The position numbers were made by a program, and so were the translations under genes. From Desulfonatronospira thiodismutans ASO3-1 (lineage in GTDB: Bacteria; Desulfobacterota; Desulfovibrionia; Desulfovibrionales; Desulfonatronovibrionaceae): a stretch of 64,000 nt of DNA. Positions 53,297 through 63,687 of this stretch are shown one piece after another. Location: contig NZ_ACJN02000003.1 of NCBI RefSeq assembly GCF_000174435.1, positions 636,263 to 700,262 of the forward strand. The letters run 5' to 3'. Below the pieces are notes generated by a model. It was not told where the DNA came from. It saw only the letters and a list, made by a program, of their open reading frames with translations, and ran no database searches. Each line of letters begins with the position of its first letter. The first letter of the stretch is position 1.

Positions 53297-53893
53297 ATGA
53301 AACCCTTACGCATCTTTTTTTCCGGTGTAGGCGGCCAGGGCACCCTGACAGCCACCAGGCTCCTGGCGGAAACCGCCCTGGAAAACGGTATGGAAGTAAC
53401 CGCCGGTGAAATCCACGGCATGGCCCAGCGAGGCGGAGTAGTACACTCCTTTGTGCTGGTGGGTGGTTATATGAGCCCCAAAATATCTCATGCAGAGGCG
53501 GACATCCTTCTTGGGTTCGAGCCCCTGGAGACTCTGCGGGCTCTGCCCTTTCTGCGGCCCGGCGGGCTGGCCCTAAGCAGCGATACCCCCATCCCGCCTT
53601 TGTCCGTTTCCATGGGAAAGGAACAATATCCGGATATTGACTACATCCGGGAAAATGTCGCCGGATGCGCCGGAAAATCATACTTTGTCCCCTGTACCGA
53701 ACTGGCCGGCCAGGCAGGCAATGTTCAGACCGCCAACACGGTACTTCTGGGGGCCTTTTTTGCAGGCGGATTTTTTGAGCTGGACTTGGACGTCTTTTTG
53801 AAGGGTATCCAGAAAAGACTTCCTCCAAAACTGGTGGATGCAAACCTCAAGGCCGCCAGGCTGGGCGCTGAGTTTATCTCTTCGGCAAATTAA
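53297..53893 (+). CDS. iorB: indolepyruvate:ferredoxin oxidoreductase, beta subunit
   Basis: 198 residues of the gamma-type oxidoreductase fold: IFFSGVGGQGTLTATRLLAE, GEIHGMAQRGGVVHSFVLVG, HAEADILLGFEPLETLRALP and NTVLLGAFFAGGFFELDL. It pairs with IorA to form the 2-oxoacid:ferredoxin oxidoreductase used in amino acid catabolism or, in reverse, synthesis. AGGAG precedes the ATG. The stop lies 11 bp before the GAF/sigma-54 activator, suggesting that regulator and enzyme genes are one transcript. Confidence 0.95.
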   Translation: MKPLRIFFSGVGGQGTLTATRLLAETALENGMEVTAGEIHGMAQRGGVVHSFVLVGGYMSPKISHAEADILLGFEPLETLRALPFLRPGGLALSSDTPIPPLSVSMGKEQYPDIDYIRENVAGCAGKSYFVPCTELAGQAGNVQTANTVLLGAFFAGGFFELDLDVFLKGIQKRLPPKLVDANLKAARLGAEFISSAN

Positions 53894-53904
53894 CCGTAAC
53901 GCTT

Positions 53905-55437
<1,533 letters not shown>

Positions 55438-55445
55438 GTCCGGGA

Positions 55446-55508
55446 TGTCGGACCTGTCGGAGCTCTCTGACCTGTCGGACCCGTCCGACCCGTCTGACAG
55501 GTCCGACA
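55446..55508. repeat. 9-bp tandem repeat array T3 (TCNGACCTG)
   Basis: About seven degenerate units (GTCGGACCT, CTCTGACCT, GTCCGACCC, GTCTGACAG) between the convergent stops of the sigma-54 activator (55437) and icd (55516). The right half is inverted relative to the left, so the whole can fold. It is a candidate two-way terminator. Related to T1 and T2. Confidence 0.85.
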
Positions 55509-55515
55509 TACCACC

Positions 55516-56664
55516 CTACAGGTTCTCGCCAATGAGCTCCCCGAACTCTTTGCAGCCCACGGTCACGGCGTCCGGGATCTGTCGGGCCAGGTCCTGGGTA
55601 ACCCTCTTGCTGGAGACCACCTTTTCAATGGAGGCGTGGATAAGATCCGAGGCCTTTTCCCAGCCGGCATGCTCCAGGAGCATGGCCCCGCTGAGGATCA
55701 GGCTGCCCGGGTTGACCACGTCCTTGCCGGCATAGGAGGGCACAGTGCCGTGGGTGGCCTCGAAAAAGGCCAGCCTGTCGCTCATGTTCACCCCGGGAGC
55801 CAGGCCCAGTCCGCCCACCTGAGCGGCCAGGGCATCCGATAGATAGTCCCCGTTCAAGTTGGTGGTGGCTATGACACTGTAGAGATCCGGCTTCAGGAGC
55901 ACCTGCTGAAACATGGCATCGGCTATGCGGTCCTTGATGACCAGCCCGGTTTTGCCCTGACCTGCCTCGTCCTCGGTGATGGTCCTGTCGGCGTACTCCT
56001 CCCGGGCCAGTTCATAGCCCCAGGCCCTGAAGGCTCCTTCGGTGTACTTCATGATATTGCCCTTGTGCACTAAGGTCACGCTGGGCCTTTTCTTGTACAG
56101 GGCATAATCTATGGCCTTGCGCACCAAGCGCTTGCTGCCCTTCTCGGAAATGGGCTTGATGCCTATGCCGGACCCGGGCGCTATATCCGCCTTCATTTCA
56201 TCGCGCAGGAAAGAGGCCACTTTTTCCGCTTCCGGGCTGCCTGCAGCCCACTCGATGCCGGCGTAGACGTCTTCGGTATTCTCCCTGAAGACCACCATAT
56301 CCACCAGTTCAGGTCTTTTGAGAGGAGACATTATACCCTGGAAGTACCTCACCGGCCTGATACAGGCATACAGGTCCAGAACCTGGCGCAGGGTGACGTT
56401 GAGGCTGCGAAAACCCCCGCCCACAGGGGTGGCCAGGGGGCCCTTAATGGCCAGTTCAGCTTCCCTTAGGGTATCCAAGGTTCTGGCGGGCAGATACTCT
56501 CCTGTCTCTTTATAGGCTTTTTCCCCGGCCAGAAGCTCCACCCATTCCAGGCTGTGCTGGCCGCTGTAAGCCTTATCCAGGGCCTTGTCCAGTACCGGCC
56601 TGGTTGCCTGCCACACTTCGGGTCCTATACCGTCTCCCTCGATAAAATATGCAGTCTTGCGCAC
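55516..56664 (-). CDS. icd: isocitrate dehydrogenase
   Basis: 382 residues, homodimeric bacterial type. Substrate site: [20 protein letters not shown] plus IRPVRYF. Metal site: [20 protein letters not shown] plus [14 protein letters not shown]. Cofactor loop: [20 protein letters not shown]. The usual Lys-Tyr NADP pair is Ser-Tyr here, so cofactor choice is uncertain. It makes 2-oxoglutarate from isocitrate. The start is GTG, with GGAG 8 bp upstream. A 48-bp gap separates it from aroC, which may be co-transcribed. The stop lies 8 bp from repeat array T3. Confidence 0.94.
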   Translation of the reverse strand: MRKTAYFIEGDGIGPEVWQATRPVLDKALDKAYSGQHSLEWVELLAGEKAYKETGEYLPARTLDTLREAELAIKGPLATPVGGGFRSLNVTLRQVLDLYACIRPVRYFQGIMSPLKRPELVDMVVFRENTEDVYAGIEWAAGSPEAEKVASFLRDEMKADIAPGSGIGIKPISEKGSKRLVRKAIDYALYKKRPSVTLVHKGNIMKYTEGAFRAWGYELAREEYADRTITEDEAGQGKTGLVIKDRIADAMFQQVLLKPDLYSVIATTNLNGDYLSDALAAQVGGLGLAPGVNMSDRLAFFEATHGTVPSYAGKDVVNPGSLILSGAMLLEHAGWEKASDLIHASIEKVVSSKRVTQDLARQIPDAVTVGCKEFGELIGENL

Positions 56665-56712
56665 TGATAAACTCCGTTTGCTGTCTGGGTTAGTTATTGA
56701 GGTAGTTTCTTA

Positions 56713-57780
56713 TCATCTATTCTCTGTCGTCTTTACAGCCCTCTGCAAAAGCACCATGTCCGCCAGCACCAGCATAACCATGGACTTGAGCACCGGCACA
56801 ATGCGCGGGATGGCGCTTATATCATGGCGTCCGCCGATATTTACCCGTGTTTGAGTACCCTGTCTGGTCATGGTTTTCTGGGTTATGGCTATGGATGGAA
56901 TGGGCTTTACCCCTGCCCGAACCACTAAGGGCTGGCCGGAAGTTATGCCTGCCAGCACTCCGCCGGCATGGTTAGACAAAAATCCATCAGGTCCCATCTG
57001 GTCATTGTTTTCACTGCCGCGCATCCTGGATGCGGCAAAGCCGGCCCCAATCTCCACACCCTTGACCGCCCCCACTCCCATGAGGGCGTAGGCCAGCCTG
57101 GCATCCAGCTTGTCGAATACCGGTTCTCCAAGTCCGGCAGGGACATTTTCAGCCCGGATCTCCACAATGCCTCCCAGGCTGTCCCCCTGGGATTTGACCT
57201 CCTGGACCAGTTCTTCCCAGATAGAGACCACCTCCGGATCCGGAGAGAAAAAGGGCCGCTTTTGGGCACCAGCCATGTCCTGCACCCGGGCCTGTATGCC
57301 TCCGAGTTCCGCAGTGTATGCCAGGACCCGGATGCCCAGGGTCCTTAGAAACTCCTGGGCCACGGCCCCGGCGGCCACCCGGGATACAGTCTCTCTTCCC
57401 GAGGACCTGCCCCCGCCACGGTAATCCCTGATGCCGTACTTGGCCTCGTAGGTGATGTCACCGTGCCCGGGACGATAAATATCCTTGATGCCTGAATAAT
57501 CACGGGAGCGCTGGTCCTGGTTGGCAATATGAAAACCAATGGCGGTGCCGGTGGTGCGGCCCTCAAAAACCCCTGAGAGGATCTGGACCAGGTCCGCCTC
57601 CTTTCTTCTGGTGGAGGCTGCTCCCTGCCCGGGCTTTCTTTTGTCCAGCTCCCTCTGGATAATGTCCTCACTAAGAGCAATTCCCGGGGGACAACCCTGG
57701 ATAATCCCTCCCAGTCCGGGGCCGTGAGACTCGCCGTAAGTTGTCACCCGGAAAAGGCTCCCGAAAGAGTCCTTACTCAT
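56713..57780 (-). CDS. aroC: chorismate synthase
   Basis: 355 residues. Signatures: GSLFRVTTYGESHGPGLGGI, RPGHGDITYEAKYGIRDYRG, GGRSSGRETVSRVAAGAVAQ and the C-terminal RMRGSENNDQMG ... HAGGVLAGITSGQPLVVRAG. It makes chorismate from EPSP with reduced FMN, the last step of the shared aromatic pathway. The ribosome site at 57780 is weak, but the start MSKDSFGSLFRV fits the family. The PCC-domain gene ends 12 bp upstream, so the two are probably in one transcript. Confidence 0.97.
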   Translation of the reverse strand: MSKDSFGSLFRVTTYGESHGPGLGGIIQGCPPGIALSEDIIQRELDKRKPGQGAASTRRKEADLVQILSGVFEGRTTGTAIGFHIANQDQRSRDYSGIKDIYRPGHGDITYEAKYGIRDYRGGGRSSGRETVSRVAAGAVAQEFLRTLGIRVLAYTAELGGIQARVQDMAGAQKRPFFSPDPEVVSIWEELVQEVKSQGDSLGGIVEIRAENVPAGLGEPVFDKLDARLAYALMGVGAVKGVEIGAGFAASRMRGSENNDQMGPDGFLSNHAGGVLAGITSGQPLVVRAGVKPIPSIAITQKTMTRQGTQTRVNIGGRHDISAIPRIVPVLKSMVMLVLADMVLLQRAVKTTENR

Positions 57781-57792
57781 GGATCTTTGCGC

Positions 57793-58215
57793 TTAGTCGA
57801 ATTTCATGAGGTTCAGGCCCACATCATCGTCAAAACGCCTCTCAATGCTGCCCTGGGCCTGATCAATGACCACCTCGCAGGTACCGCTTATAAGGGCCCG
57901 GTTCAGGTGCCCCCCGAAAGCCCGGCATTCCTTGTCCGACACCGTGGCGTGCACGTGCAGGTAGACCTGGCCCTCCTTGGTGGTGACATTGCCGGCCAGG
58001 GCGGTGATTTCAAAGTCGCCCTTGAGTTCGGTGGACTGGTAAGTCTTGCTTGCGGTTTCAAAAAGTCCCAGCTTGATCTCCCCGGCCGCCCCGATACCGC
58101 TTATAGAGCCCAGGGTTATGCCTTGCTCCCTGCAAAAAGAGGCCAGAACCTCCAGCACTTCCTCTCCCCTGTCAATGCGGATGAACCATTTCTCACCGGC
58201 CTGTCTGTATTGCAT
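57793..58215 (-). CDS. PCC/PPC (DUF296) domain protein
   Basis: 140 residues of a single PCC domain: YRQAGEKWFIRIDRGEEVLE, ITLGSISGIGAAGEIKLGLF, LHVHATVSDKECRAFGGHLN and CEVVIDQ. The His residues in LHVHA and GGH form the metal site of this family. PCC domains occur in plant AT-hook proteins and as stand-alone bacterial trimers, and the bacterial function is not known. The ATG at 58215 is preferred over 58242 because GGAGGT stands nine bases before it. It lies between the Hpt gene and aroC. Confidence 0.88.
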   Translation of the reverse strand: MQYRQAGEKWFIRIDRGEEVLEVLASFCREQGITLGSISGIGAAGEIKLGLFETASKTYQSTELKGDFEITALAGNVTTKEGQVYLHVHATVSDKECRAFGGHLNRALISGTCEVVIDQAQGSIERRFDDDVGLNLMKFD

Positions 58216-58232
58216 TAAATGCACCTCCTTTT

Positions 58233-58601
58233 TTATCTCCACAGTTCCCTGCTGGTTATCAATTGTTCTACCTTTTGCGCTTCCTGGGTCAATTCCGCCA
58301 CAACCCTTTCCATGGTCTGCAGGTCTTTGTCTTTGCCTGCTTTTTCCAGGCAGTAAGACATTTCTCTAAGCCTTGTCAGGCCTATTGAGGAACAGCCTCC
58401 CTTGAGGCCGTGGGCATTGCCGGCGACCTTATCGAAATCCCTGTTGTCCACTCCCTCCTGTATCCGGGGCAGATACATGGGAAGACTTTCCGATACAAAG
58501 ACATCTGCAAGCTCTTGCAGAAAGTCCAGGCTGTCCATACATCTCTCCAGGGCTTCCTGCTGATCGAACCTGGGCAGATTTTCGAAATCCCGGCAACTCA
58601 T
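58233..58601 (-). CDS. stand-alone Hpt phosphotransfer protein
   Basis: 122 residues in an all-helical Hpt domain. The phospho-acceptor motif is NAHGLKGGCSSIGLTRLREM (His-x-x-Lys-Gly), preceded by SLDFLQELADVFVSESLPMY. It would pass phosphate between hybrid kinases and response regulators. The three Hpt-ended kinases at 2669, 9409 and 15747 have their own Hpt, but the kinase at 19980 ends in a receiver and lacks one, so it is a possible partner (inference). AGGAGGG precedes the ATG. Bases 58602-58771 upstream hold a GAGCCC/GGGCTC inverted repeat and no gene. Confidence 0.9.
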   Translation of the reverse strand: MSCRDFENLPRFDQQEALERCMDSLDFLQELADVFVSESLPMYLPRIQEGVDNRDFDKVAGNAHGLKGGCSSIGLTRLREMSYCLEKAGKDKDLQTMERVVAELTQEAQKVEQLITSRELWR

Positions 58602-58771
58602 AATCCCTCCTGCGCAGCAATCTGCGTGCGTATCTTTTCAGCGCTTCAAAGGATGCCTGCATTGTTGTAGATCCAGGAGCCCACCCTATAGTCTTGCAAC
58701 CCCGGGCTCAAGGCCGGTTTTTTTCCTGGTGCAGTCAGCGCTCTAAACCATCCCCGCAGGCCGCAGGGGGG

Positions 58772-59203
58772 TCAGTGAACTTCTTTTGTATCCACTGGAC
58801 AGGTGGAATCCCGCAGATCCGCCAGGGTGATACTGTGCAGTCTTGAAGAAACAGCTGCGTTGATGTCGTTCCAGACCATCCTGGTTTTGCAGTACATATG
58901 CTTTTCACAATGCTCCGGCTCCCCCAGGCAGGGGCACAATTCAATCCTGCCCTGCACAGCTTCCAGTATGGCACCCATGGTGATTTTCTCCGGCGGCACC
59001 GCCAGGACGTAACCTCCTCCAGGCCCCCTCAAGCCATCCACAAGGCCGGCCTTGCGCAACAGACGTACAATCTTCTCCAGGTACTTCTCTGAAATCCCCT
59101 GCCTCTGGGCTATGGTCTTGATGCGGATGGGACCGGTCTCATTGTGCTCGGCCATGTCCAGCATAAGCCTCGTACCATAACGGATGGTTGTGGATAGCTT
59201 CAT
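58772..59203 (-). CDS. Rrf2 family transcriptional regulator
   Basis: 143 residues. The winged helix-turn-helix is TTIRYGTRLMLDMAEHN ... IKTIAQRQGISEKYLEKIVR, followed by the wing GLVDGLRGPGGGYVLA. The Cys cluster CPCLGEPEHCEKHMYC in the middle matches the Fe-S ligand region of IscR/NsrR-type members, so it may sense iron-sulfur status, nitric oxide or redox. No isc or suf genes are adjacent, so the regulon is unknown. A weak inverted repeat upstream (59243-59261) could be its own operator. Confidence 0.92.
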   Translation of the reverse strand: MKLSTTIRYGTRLMLDMAEHNETGPIRIKTIAQRQGISEKYLEKIVRLLRKAGLVDGLRGPGGGYVLAVPPEKITMGAILEAVQGRIELCPCLGEPEHCEKHMYCKTRMVWNDINAAVSSRLHSITLADLRDSTCPVDTKEVH

Positions 59204-59242
59204 AACAGCACCCCTTTTTTAATTGGTCTGAAAATTCAATTC

Positions 59243-59261
59243 ATACCCTGAGAGTAGGTAT
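59243..59261. promoter_or_regulatory. weak inverted repeat upstream of the Rrf2 gene
   Basis: ATACC-N9-GGTAT, about 40 bp upstream of the Rrf2 start. The position fits an autoregulatory operator, but the arms are only 5 bp and the match may be chance. Confidence 0.25.
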
Positions 59262-59436
59262 CTGGTTATAATAAACCTCAAAAGTTGTCCAGAAATTTTT
59301 TTCACTATGATTTAAGTATCTATTAATAAGGGAGTGCTGAATAACTGTCGGAAAAGGCACTCAGAAAAATCTTGGTCCTGCTGCCGCATAGATACAGCTG
59401 GGTCCTGCAGGGACACACTGGTCCAGCGGCATATTT

Positions 59437-60588
59437 TCAAGTGTTGCTACTGGAATCATAATCCAGGCTTGCACATATCGCAGTATATATTCTGGCGGCG
59501 CTGGTCACCTCGGCCAGGCTGGTATGCTCATCCGGGGTATGAGCGGTCTCCAGCGAACCCGGGCCAAGGATCACAGGCCTGGATCCGGCCTCGTAGAAAA
59601 GGTTGCCGTCGGACTGGGAGCGGAAGATATTCTCATAGTAGGGAATACCCAGGTAATCGTACACAAAGCGCAGTTGTCCGGCCATATAATGGTCGCTGCC
59701 CAGGTCGTAACCGGGATATGACGACTCGAACCCCACTTCCAGGTTCAAATCGGCTATGAAATCATGGGCCTCCATGGCCCTCTGCCGGATGAGGCTCTTT
59801 AGCTTCTTCAGGTCCATCCCCGGCTGCAGATGCAGATCAATCCAGGTCTCGCACCTGTCCGGCACTACAAAACCCGCCCTGGACGAACTCATCTCCCGGA
59901 TGGAATATACCAGGTCCGAACTTCCCTGCTGGAAGAGCTCGTGCCTGCCCAGATGCAGAAGGATCTTGAGCATGGACTCCACTGCGTTATGGCCCAGCTC
60001 CGGCAGAGATGAATGACTCTTGCGGCCGGTGGTCTCCAGGCAGGCCTCCAGGTAACCGTAATGGGAATAACAGGCTGCCAGACTGGTGGGCTCGCCAATG
60101 ATTACCCAGGGAGGGCGTCTATTCTCAAGGAAAACCTCACTGCCGTCGCCGCTTTCCTCTTCACCCACAACAAGGGCAAGTCCCACCGGAGGGCGCTCAG
60201 CGGGTTCAAAGGCCCTGGCTAAGGCCATCCAGGTTTCCACCATGGCTGCACAACCGCCCTTCATATCCGCGCTGCCAAGCCCCCTTACAATGCCGCCCTG
60301 CTCATAAGGTCCCTCCTCGTCAAAATCCCAGTCCGCCACGGTATCCACGTGCCCCACCAGGTAAACCTGCGGATCCTTTGGTCCCATGGTAAGAAGCAGA
60401 TTAAAGCGGTCCTCTTCCACTTCCTGGCGGGTCACCTCAAAACCTTCTTTTTTAAGCCAGTCCTCGATATAGACCTGGACATCCTTCTCCTTGCCCGATG
60501 GAGAATATATATCAATCATATCCACCAGCAACGACAAAAGCCGCTGGGGATCGATCTCCCTTACAGCCTTTTCAATTCTATCATGCAT
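59437..60588 (-). CDS. M20 family metallopeptidase / deacylase
   Basis: 383 residues. The metal-binding blocks of M20 enzymes are in order: VYLVGHVDTVADWDFDEEGP, RGLGSADMKGGCAAMVETWM, VVGEEESGDGSEVF, IIGEPTSLAACYSHYGYLEA and near the end GPGSLETAHTPDEHTSLAEV. The family includes ArgE, DapE and various peptidases. The substrate cannot be settled from sequence. The start overlaps the end of the GNAT gene by 8 bp, so the pair is translationally coupled. The 233-bp gap to the Rrf2 gene carries no recognised gene. Confidence 0.92.
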   Translation of the reverse strand: MHDRIEKAVREIDPQRLLSLLVDMIDIYSPSGKEKDVQVYIEDWLKKEGFEVTRQEVEEDRFNLLLTMGPKDPQVYLVGHVDTVADWDFDEEGPYEQGGIVRGLGSADMKGGCAAMVETWMALARAFEPAERPPVGLALVVGEEESGDGSEVFLENRRPPWVIIGEPTSLAACYSHYGYLEACLETTGRKSHSSLPELGHNAVESMLKILLHLGRHELFQQGSSDLVYSIREMSSSRAGFVVPDRCETWIDLHLQPGMDLKKLKSLIRQRAMEAHDFIADLNLEVGFESSYPGYDLGSDHYMAGQLRFVYDYLGIPYYENIFRSQSDGNLFYEAGSRPVILGPGSLETAHTPDEHTSLAEVTSAARIYTAICASLDYDSSSNT

Positions 60589-61162
60589 AACCGGTTCTCT
60601 TGGGGGTTTTCTTTTTCTGGACTATAGACTTCCTGCCGCTCTTGGGCCTTTTTTTCTTGCCACCCTTGGCCTTGGACTTGCGGCTCAGATTCATGCTCAA
60701 AAAAACATGCTCCTTCATGTCGTCAAAGCCCTGTTTCTGAAAAAAACGGATGGCGGAAACATTGTCCCCGGCTGTATCCACTATGACCATGCGCACGCCC
60801 ATCTGCTCCATGCGCCTGACCACCTCCTTGAACAGGCGGTTGCCCACCCCTGCATGCTGCAGGTTCTTGCGCACCCCCAGCCAGGTCAGGTAGCCGTACT
60901 TCCAGGCCGATCTGGGCTTTTCCACAGTAGTGGCCAGGGCAAAGCCGACGATATGATCATCAAGTTCGGCCACAAGGCACAACTCGTTGTCAGAACTGTA
61001 CAGGTTTATTATCTCGTATTCGTCCCATGTACGGTAAAGGCTGGTTGAAAACTCAGCCGTAAAAACCTCCTCTCCGATATGATATACAGGGGCCAGGTCA
61101 TCAATGCCCATCTCCCTGATACGAATTTTTGGAGCTTTTATCTCATCATCCGACGTTTCCAT
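60581..61162 (-). CDS. GNAT family N-acetyltransferase with basic tail
   Basis: 193 residues. The acetyl-CoA binding segment is YLTWLGVRKNLQHAGVGNRL (R/Q-x-x-G-x-G/A), with IRIREMGIDDLAPVYHIGEE at the N-terminus and FFQKQGF late in the fold. The last 35 residues (RKSKAKGGKKKRPKSGRKSI and on) are strongly basic, which suggests binding to nucleic acid or ribosome. The acceptor is not known. GGAGGAGG precedes the ATG. Its 3' end overlaps the M20 gene, and this pairing suggests a linked acylation/deacylation role (inference). Confidence 0.88.
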   Translation of the reverse strand: METSDDEIKAPKIRIREMGIDDLAPVYHIGEEVFTAEFSTSLYRTWDEYEIINLYSSDNELCLVAELDDHIVGFALATTVEKPRSAWKYGYLTWLGVRKNLQHAGVGNRLFKEVVRRMEQMGVRMVIVDTAGDNVSAIRFFQKQGFDDMKEHVFLSMNLSRKSKAKGGKKKRPKSGRKSIVQKKKTPKRTGYA

Positions 61163-61183
61163 TTCCTCCTCCGGTTAAAAGTT

Positions 61184-62485
61184 TCAGGCTCTAAAGACCC
61201 TGCCTGTCAAATCAGCAAAAAAGCCCCTGGTGTCAAGAACCGGAACTCCCAGATCTGCAGGGTCCAGATTCTGGTACTCTTTATGCGCGGTGCACAGAAT
61301 AACCAGGTCATATTCCCCGGAAACCTGCTCTGACCTGCGCCCTGCATAATGGGCATACTCTCTGGAAGGCTTGATTACCGGTACATACGGATCGTTGTAA
61401 GAAACATCCGCTCCTTTTTGCTCCAGCAGATGCATTATCTTGTAAGTAGGGGATTCCCGGTCGTCATCCACGTCCGGCTTGTAGGCCAGCCCCAGCAGAA
61501 GTATTCTGGCCTGCTTCAGGGCCCTGCCGAAATCGTTTAACACCTCCATGGCCCGCTGCACAACGTAATACGGCATGGAAGTGTTCACCTCTCCTGCCAG
61601 TTCGATAAAACGCGTGGCTACATCATATTCCCTGGCCTTCCATGTGAGATAGAATGGATCAATGGGGATGCAGTGCCCTCCCAGGCCCGGTCCCGGATAA
61701 AAGGGCATATACCCGAATGGCTTGGTGGAAGCTGCCCGGATCACTTCGAATATATCTATGTCCATTTTCATGAAGGCTGTTTTCATCTCGTTCACCAGGG
61801 CAATATTCACGCTCCTGAAAATATTCTCCATGAGCTTGACCGCTTCTGCGGCCCTGGTGGAAGAAACCGGCACCAACTGGTCAATGACCCGGCCGTACAG
61901 GGCCATTGCCACCTCCAGGCACTCAGGGGTTACGCCCCCGCAGACCTTGGGAATGCTCCTGGTATTGAAAGCCGGATTGCCCGGGTCTTCTCGCTCCGGA
62001 GAATATACCAGGAATACATCCCGGCCGGTCTTGAATCCCGCCGCCTCGATACGCGGCCTTAGTTCTTCATCAGTAGTGCCGGGATATGTGGTGGACTCCA
62101 GGGAGACCACTTGCCCGGGTCGCATAGCCGGAAGCACTTCTTCCAGGGAGTTTACAACAAAGGACAGGTCCGGCTCGCGGTGCCTGTCCAGGGGGGTGGG
62201 CACACAAAGAATCAGGGCGTCTGCCTCACCGGCCCGGCTAAAATCAGTGGTGGCCTGGAATCGCCCCTGCTGCACTCCCTCCTGCAAAGGCTCTGAAGGA
62301 ATATGCCTGATAAAGCTTTCCCCCTTCATGAGCCTGTTCACTTTATGCGGATCAATATCCAGCCCCAGTACGCTGTATCCCACTGCCAGGTAGCGCAGGG
62401 CCAGGGGCAGTCCCACATAGCCCAGTCCGATTATTCCTATCCTGGCTTCACCTGAATCAAGCTTATGAACCAAGGTATCCTTCAT
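61184..62485 (-). CDS. nucleotide-sugar 6-dehydrogenase (UDP-GlcNAc dehydrogenase type)
   Basis: About 433 residues. The NAD fold starts IGIIGLGYVGLPLALRYLAV, followed by CVPTPLDRHREPDLSFVVNS, SLESTTYPGTTDEELRPRIE, ENIFRSVNIALVNEMK and the catalytic Cys in PGPGLGGHCIPIDPFYLTW. Late blocks ILLLGLAYKPDVDDDRESPT fit the family. It oxidises the C6 hydroxyl of a UDP-HexNAc to the uronic acid for surface polysaccharide. The ATG at 62485 has AGGGGG upstream. A frame extension to 62506 adds seven residues with no better site. It fits with the GDP-mannose gene at the left edge as a surface-sugar function. Confidence 0.92.
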   Translation of the reverse strand: MKDTLVHKLDSGEARIGIIGLGYVGLPLALRYLAVGYSVLGLDIDPHKVNRLMKGESFIRHIPSEPLQEGVQQGRFQATTDFSRAGEADALILCVPTPLDRHREPDLSFVVNSLEEVLPAMRPGQVVSLESTTYPGTTDEELRPRIEAAGFKTGRDVFLVYSPEREDPGNPAFNTRSIPKVCGGVTPECLEVAMALYGRVIDQLVPVSSTRAAEAVKLMENIFRSVNIALVNEMKTAFMKMDIDIFEVIRAASTKPFGYMPFYPGPGLGGHCIPIDPFYLTWKAREYDVATRFIELAGEVNTSMPYYVVQRAMEVLNDFGRALKQARILLLGLAYKPDVDDDRESPTYKIMHLLEQKGADVSYNDPYVPVIKPSREYAHYAGRRSEQVSGEYDLVILCTAHKEYQNLDPADLGVPVLDTRGFFADLTGRVFRA

Positions 62486-62651
62486 ACCGCCCCCTGTAGT
62501 CCGCAAAGTTGAAGGTGAACGAAAAAATCAAGGGCAGCAGGAAGATACTGCCCGACATCAGGAGAAGCTACTTAACATGAAGAAGACCAATGCAAAAGAA
62601 AAAAATAACGAGCACCCGGCCCGACTTTGCCTACCCCTGTAAGACCTGGCG

Positions 62652-62692
62652 AAAAAAGATACGCCTGCAAAAAGACTTTCTACAGGCGTATC
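62652..62692 (-). terminator. rho-independent terminator of mucR
   Basis: On the minus strand a perfect 10-bp stem GATACGCCTG ... CAGGCGTATC with a 15-nt loop is followed by TTTTTT, 31 bp after the mucR-like stop. The loop contains the words AGTCTTTTTGCAG, similar to the hairpins at 18867 and 25080. Confidence 0.88.
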
Positions 62693-62722
62693 AAAGCATG
62701 CATTTGAGCATAAGATTTTGCT

Positions 62723-63133
62723 TTATCTTCCAGGCATCTTGATTTCCCTCTTTTTCCAGAGTTCCATCTCCTGCATTTTTTTTCGCCTTTCCCTGGCCAG
62801 GGATTTGGCCACCAGGGACTGATTCTTTTTATAACCCCATTTCTCCTTGTACTCTTCAGGGGTCATGTCGTGCTTGGCAAGATGCTTCTTGGTGATAACC
62901 TTGAAAGACTTGCCGCACTCTAAGCAGATAATACTCTTCTCCCGGATGGCCTTCTTGGGATCCACTGCTGGATGCTGTTCTTCGCTTACCTGTTCTTCAG
63001 CAGCACCCTGAGAAGCCTTTTGTATCCCTTCAGATAATGACTTGATCATAGAGTTGATCTCTTCTTCAGTCATGTTCCGCACACTGGCCTGGGCTTTAAC
63101 TATCTCCAGGGCCTGTTTCACATGGTCTTCCAT
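62723..63133 (-). CDS. MucR/Ros family zinc-finger transcriptional regulator
   Basis: 136 residues. The prokaryotic zinc finger is CLECGKSFKVITKKHLAKHD, followed by MTPEEYKEKWGYKKNQSLVA, the conserved Ros/MucR tail. The N-terminal 60 residues (MEDHVKQALEIVKAQA, MTEEEINSMIKSLSEGIQKA) are the oligomerisation part. Members silence A+T-rich promoters of exopolysaccharide and other surface genes, though direct targets here are unknown. GGAGGG precedes the ATG. A clear terminator follows its stop. The nucleotide-sugar dehydrogenase downstream may be one of its targets (inference). Confidence 0.93.
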   Translation of the reverse strand: MEDHVKQALEIVKAQASVRNMTEEEINSMIKSLSEGIQKASQGAAEEQVSEEQHPAVDPKKAIREKSIICLECGKSFKVITKKHLAKHDMTPEEYKEKWGYKKNQSLVAKSLARERRKKMQEMELWKKREIKMPGR

Positions 63134-63687
63134 CTTATTCCCTCCTTGCTGATATCAATATTTTTTCAGTTTATTCTGGAGTAAAAATATATAATAACCA
63201 TCCAGAACTTCAACACATCGTGTCTTTGCTACCAGATCTGACTAAAAACATCAACCCGTCCAGCAATGCTTTGCTGCAAAAAAAACAATCTATTACAATT
63301 TTATATTTCATGCGCAATCAAAAAACAACCCCCATTCACCGGTATCTGTTTAGCGCTTTTAAGGAAAGCAGGGGACAGGCACTCCGGGACCCACTTGAGC
63401 ATCATTTTGTGCTTAAAATATCTCATTTTTTGGGACAAGTGGGTCCCGGAAGAGCCAGTCCCCATGCCACATGCAAAGCGCTAAACAGATACATTCACCG
63501 CAAGACTGCTCTGGAAAAATAACGCACTGAAATAACCCCTGAATCAGGGTTTAACAGATACTGCCGGATTATTAGCACACGGACATAATTATGCGGATTA
63601 TTGAGTTACGACACCTGTGCCGGAAAAAGGACTTCAGTCTAATGGGAAAAGGCACTGGAAGGAAAAAAGACAGGTCAAAATAAATGG
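63134..63687. other. 554-bp gene-free stretch with element M4
   Basis: A+T-rich leader upstream of mucR (63134-63333), then element M4 with its 8-bp target duplication (63334-63500), then about 190 bp without recognised features up to the stop of the small membrane protein gene. Small frames crossing M4 are translated element sequence. One repeats the peptide GRASPHATCKAL also found across M1. Confidence 0.75.
63342..63492. mobile_element. miniature inverted-repeat element M4 (shell type 1) with 8-bp target duplication
   Basis: 151 bp. Perfect 18-bp terminal inverted repeats GTATCTGTTTAGCGCTTT (63342-63359) and AAAGCGCTAAACAGATAC (63475-63492). The element is flanked by a perfect 8-bp direct repeat ATTCACCG (63334-63341 and 63493-63500). 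Clamp words GGGGACAGGCAC (63371-63382) and GAGCCAGTCCCC (63452-63463) surround a 14-bp perfect stem CCGGGACCCACTTG (63384-63397 with 63436-63449), different from the stem in M1-M3. No transposase gene lies inside or nearby. Confidence 0.92.

Noticed and set aside
58602-58771. Riboswitch or small RNA upstream of the Hpt gene
   Set aside because: A GAGCCC/GGGCTC stem is present, but none of the conserved cores of the c-di-GMP, fluoride, SAM or cobalamin riboswitches could be found.
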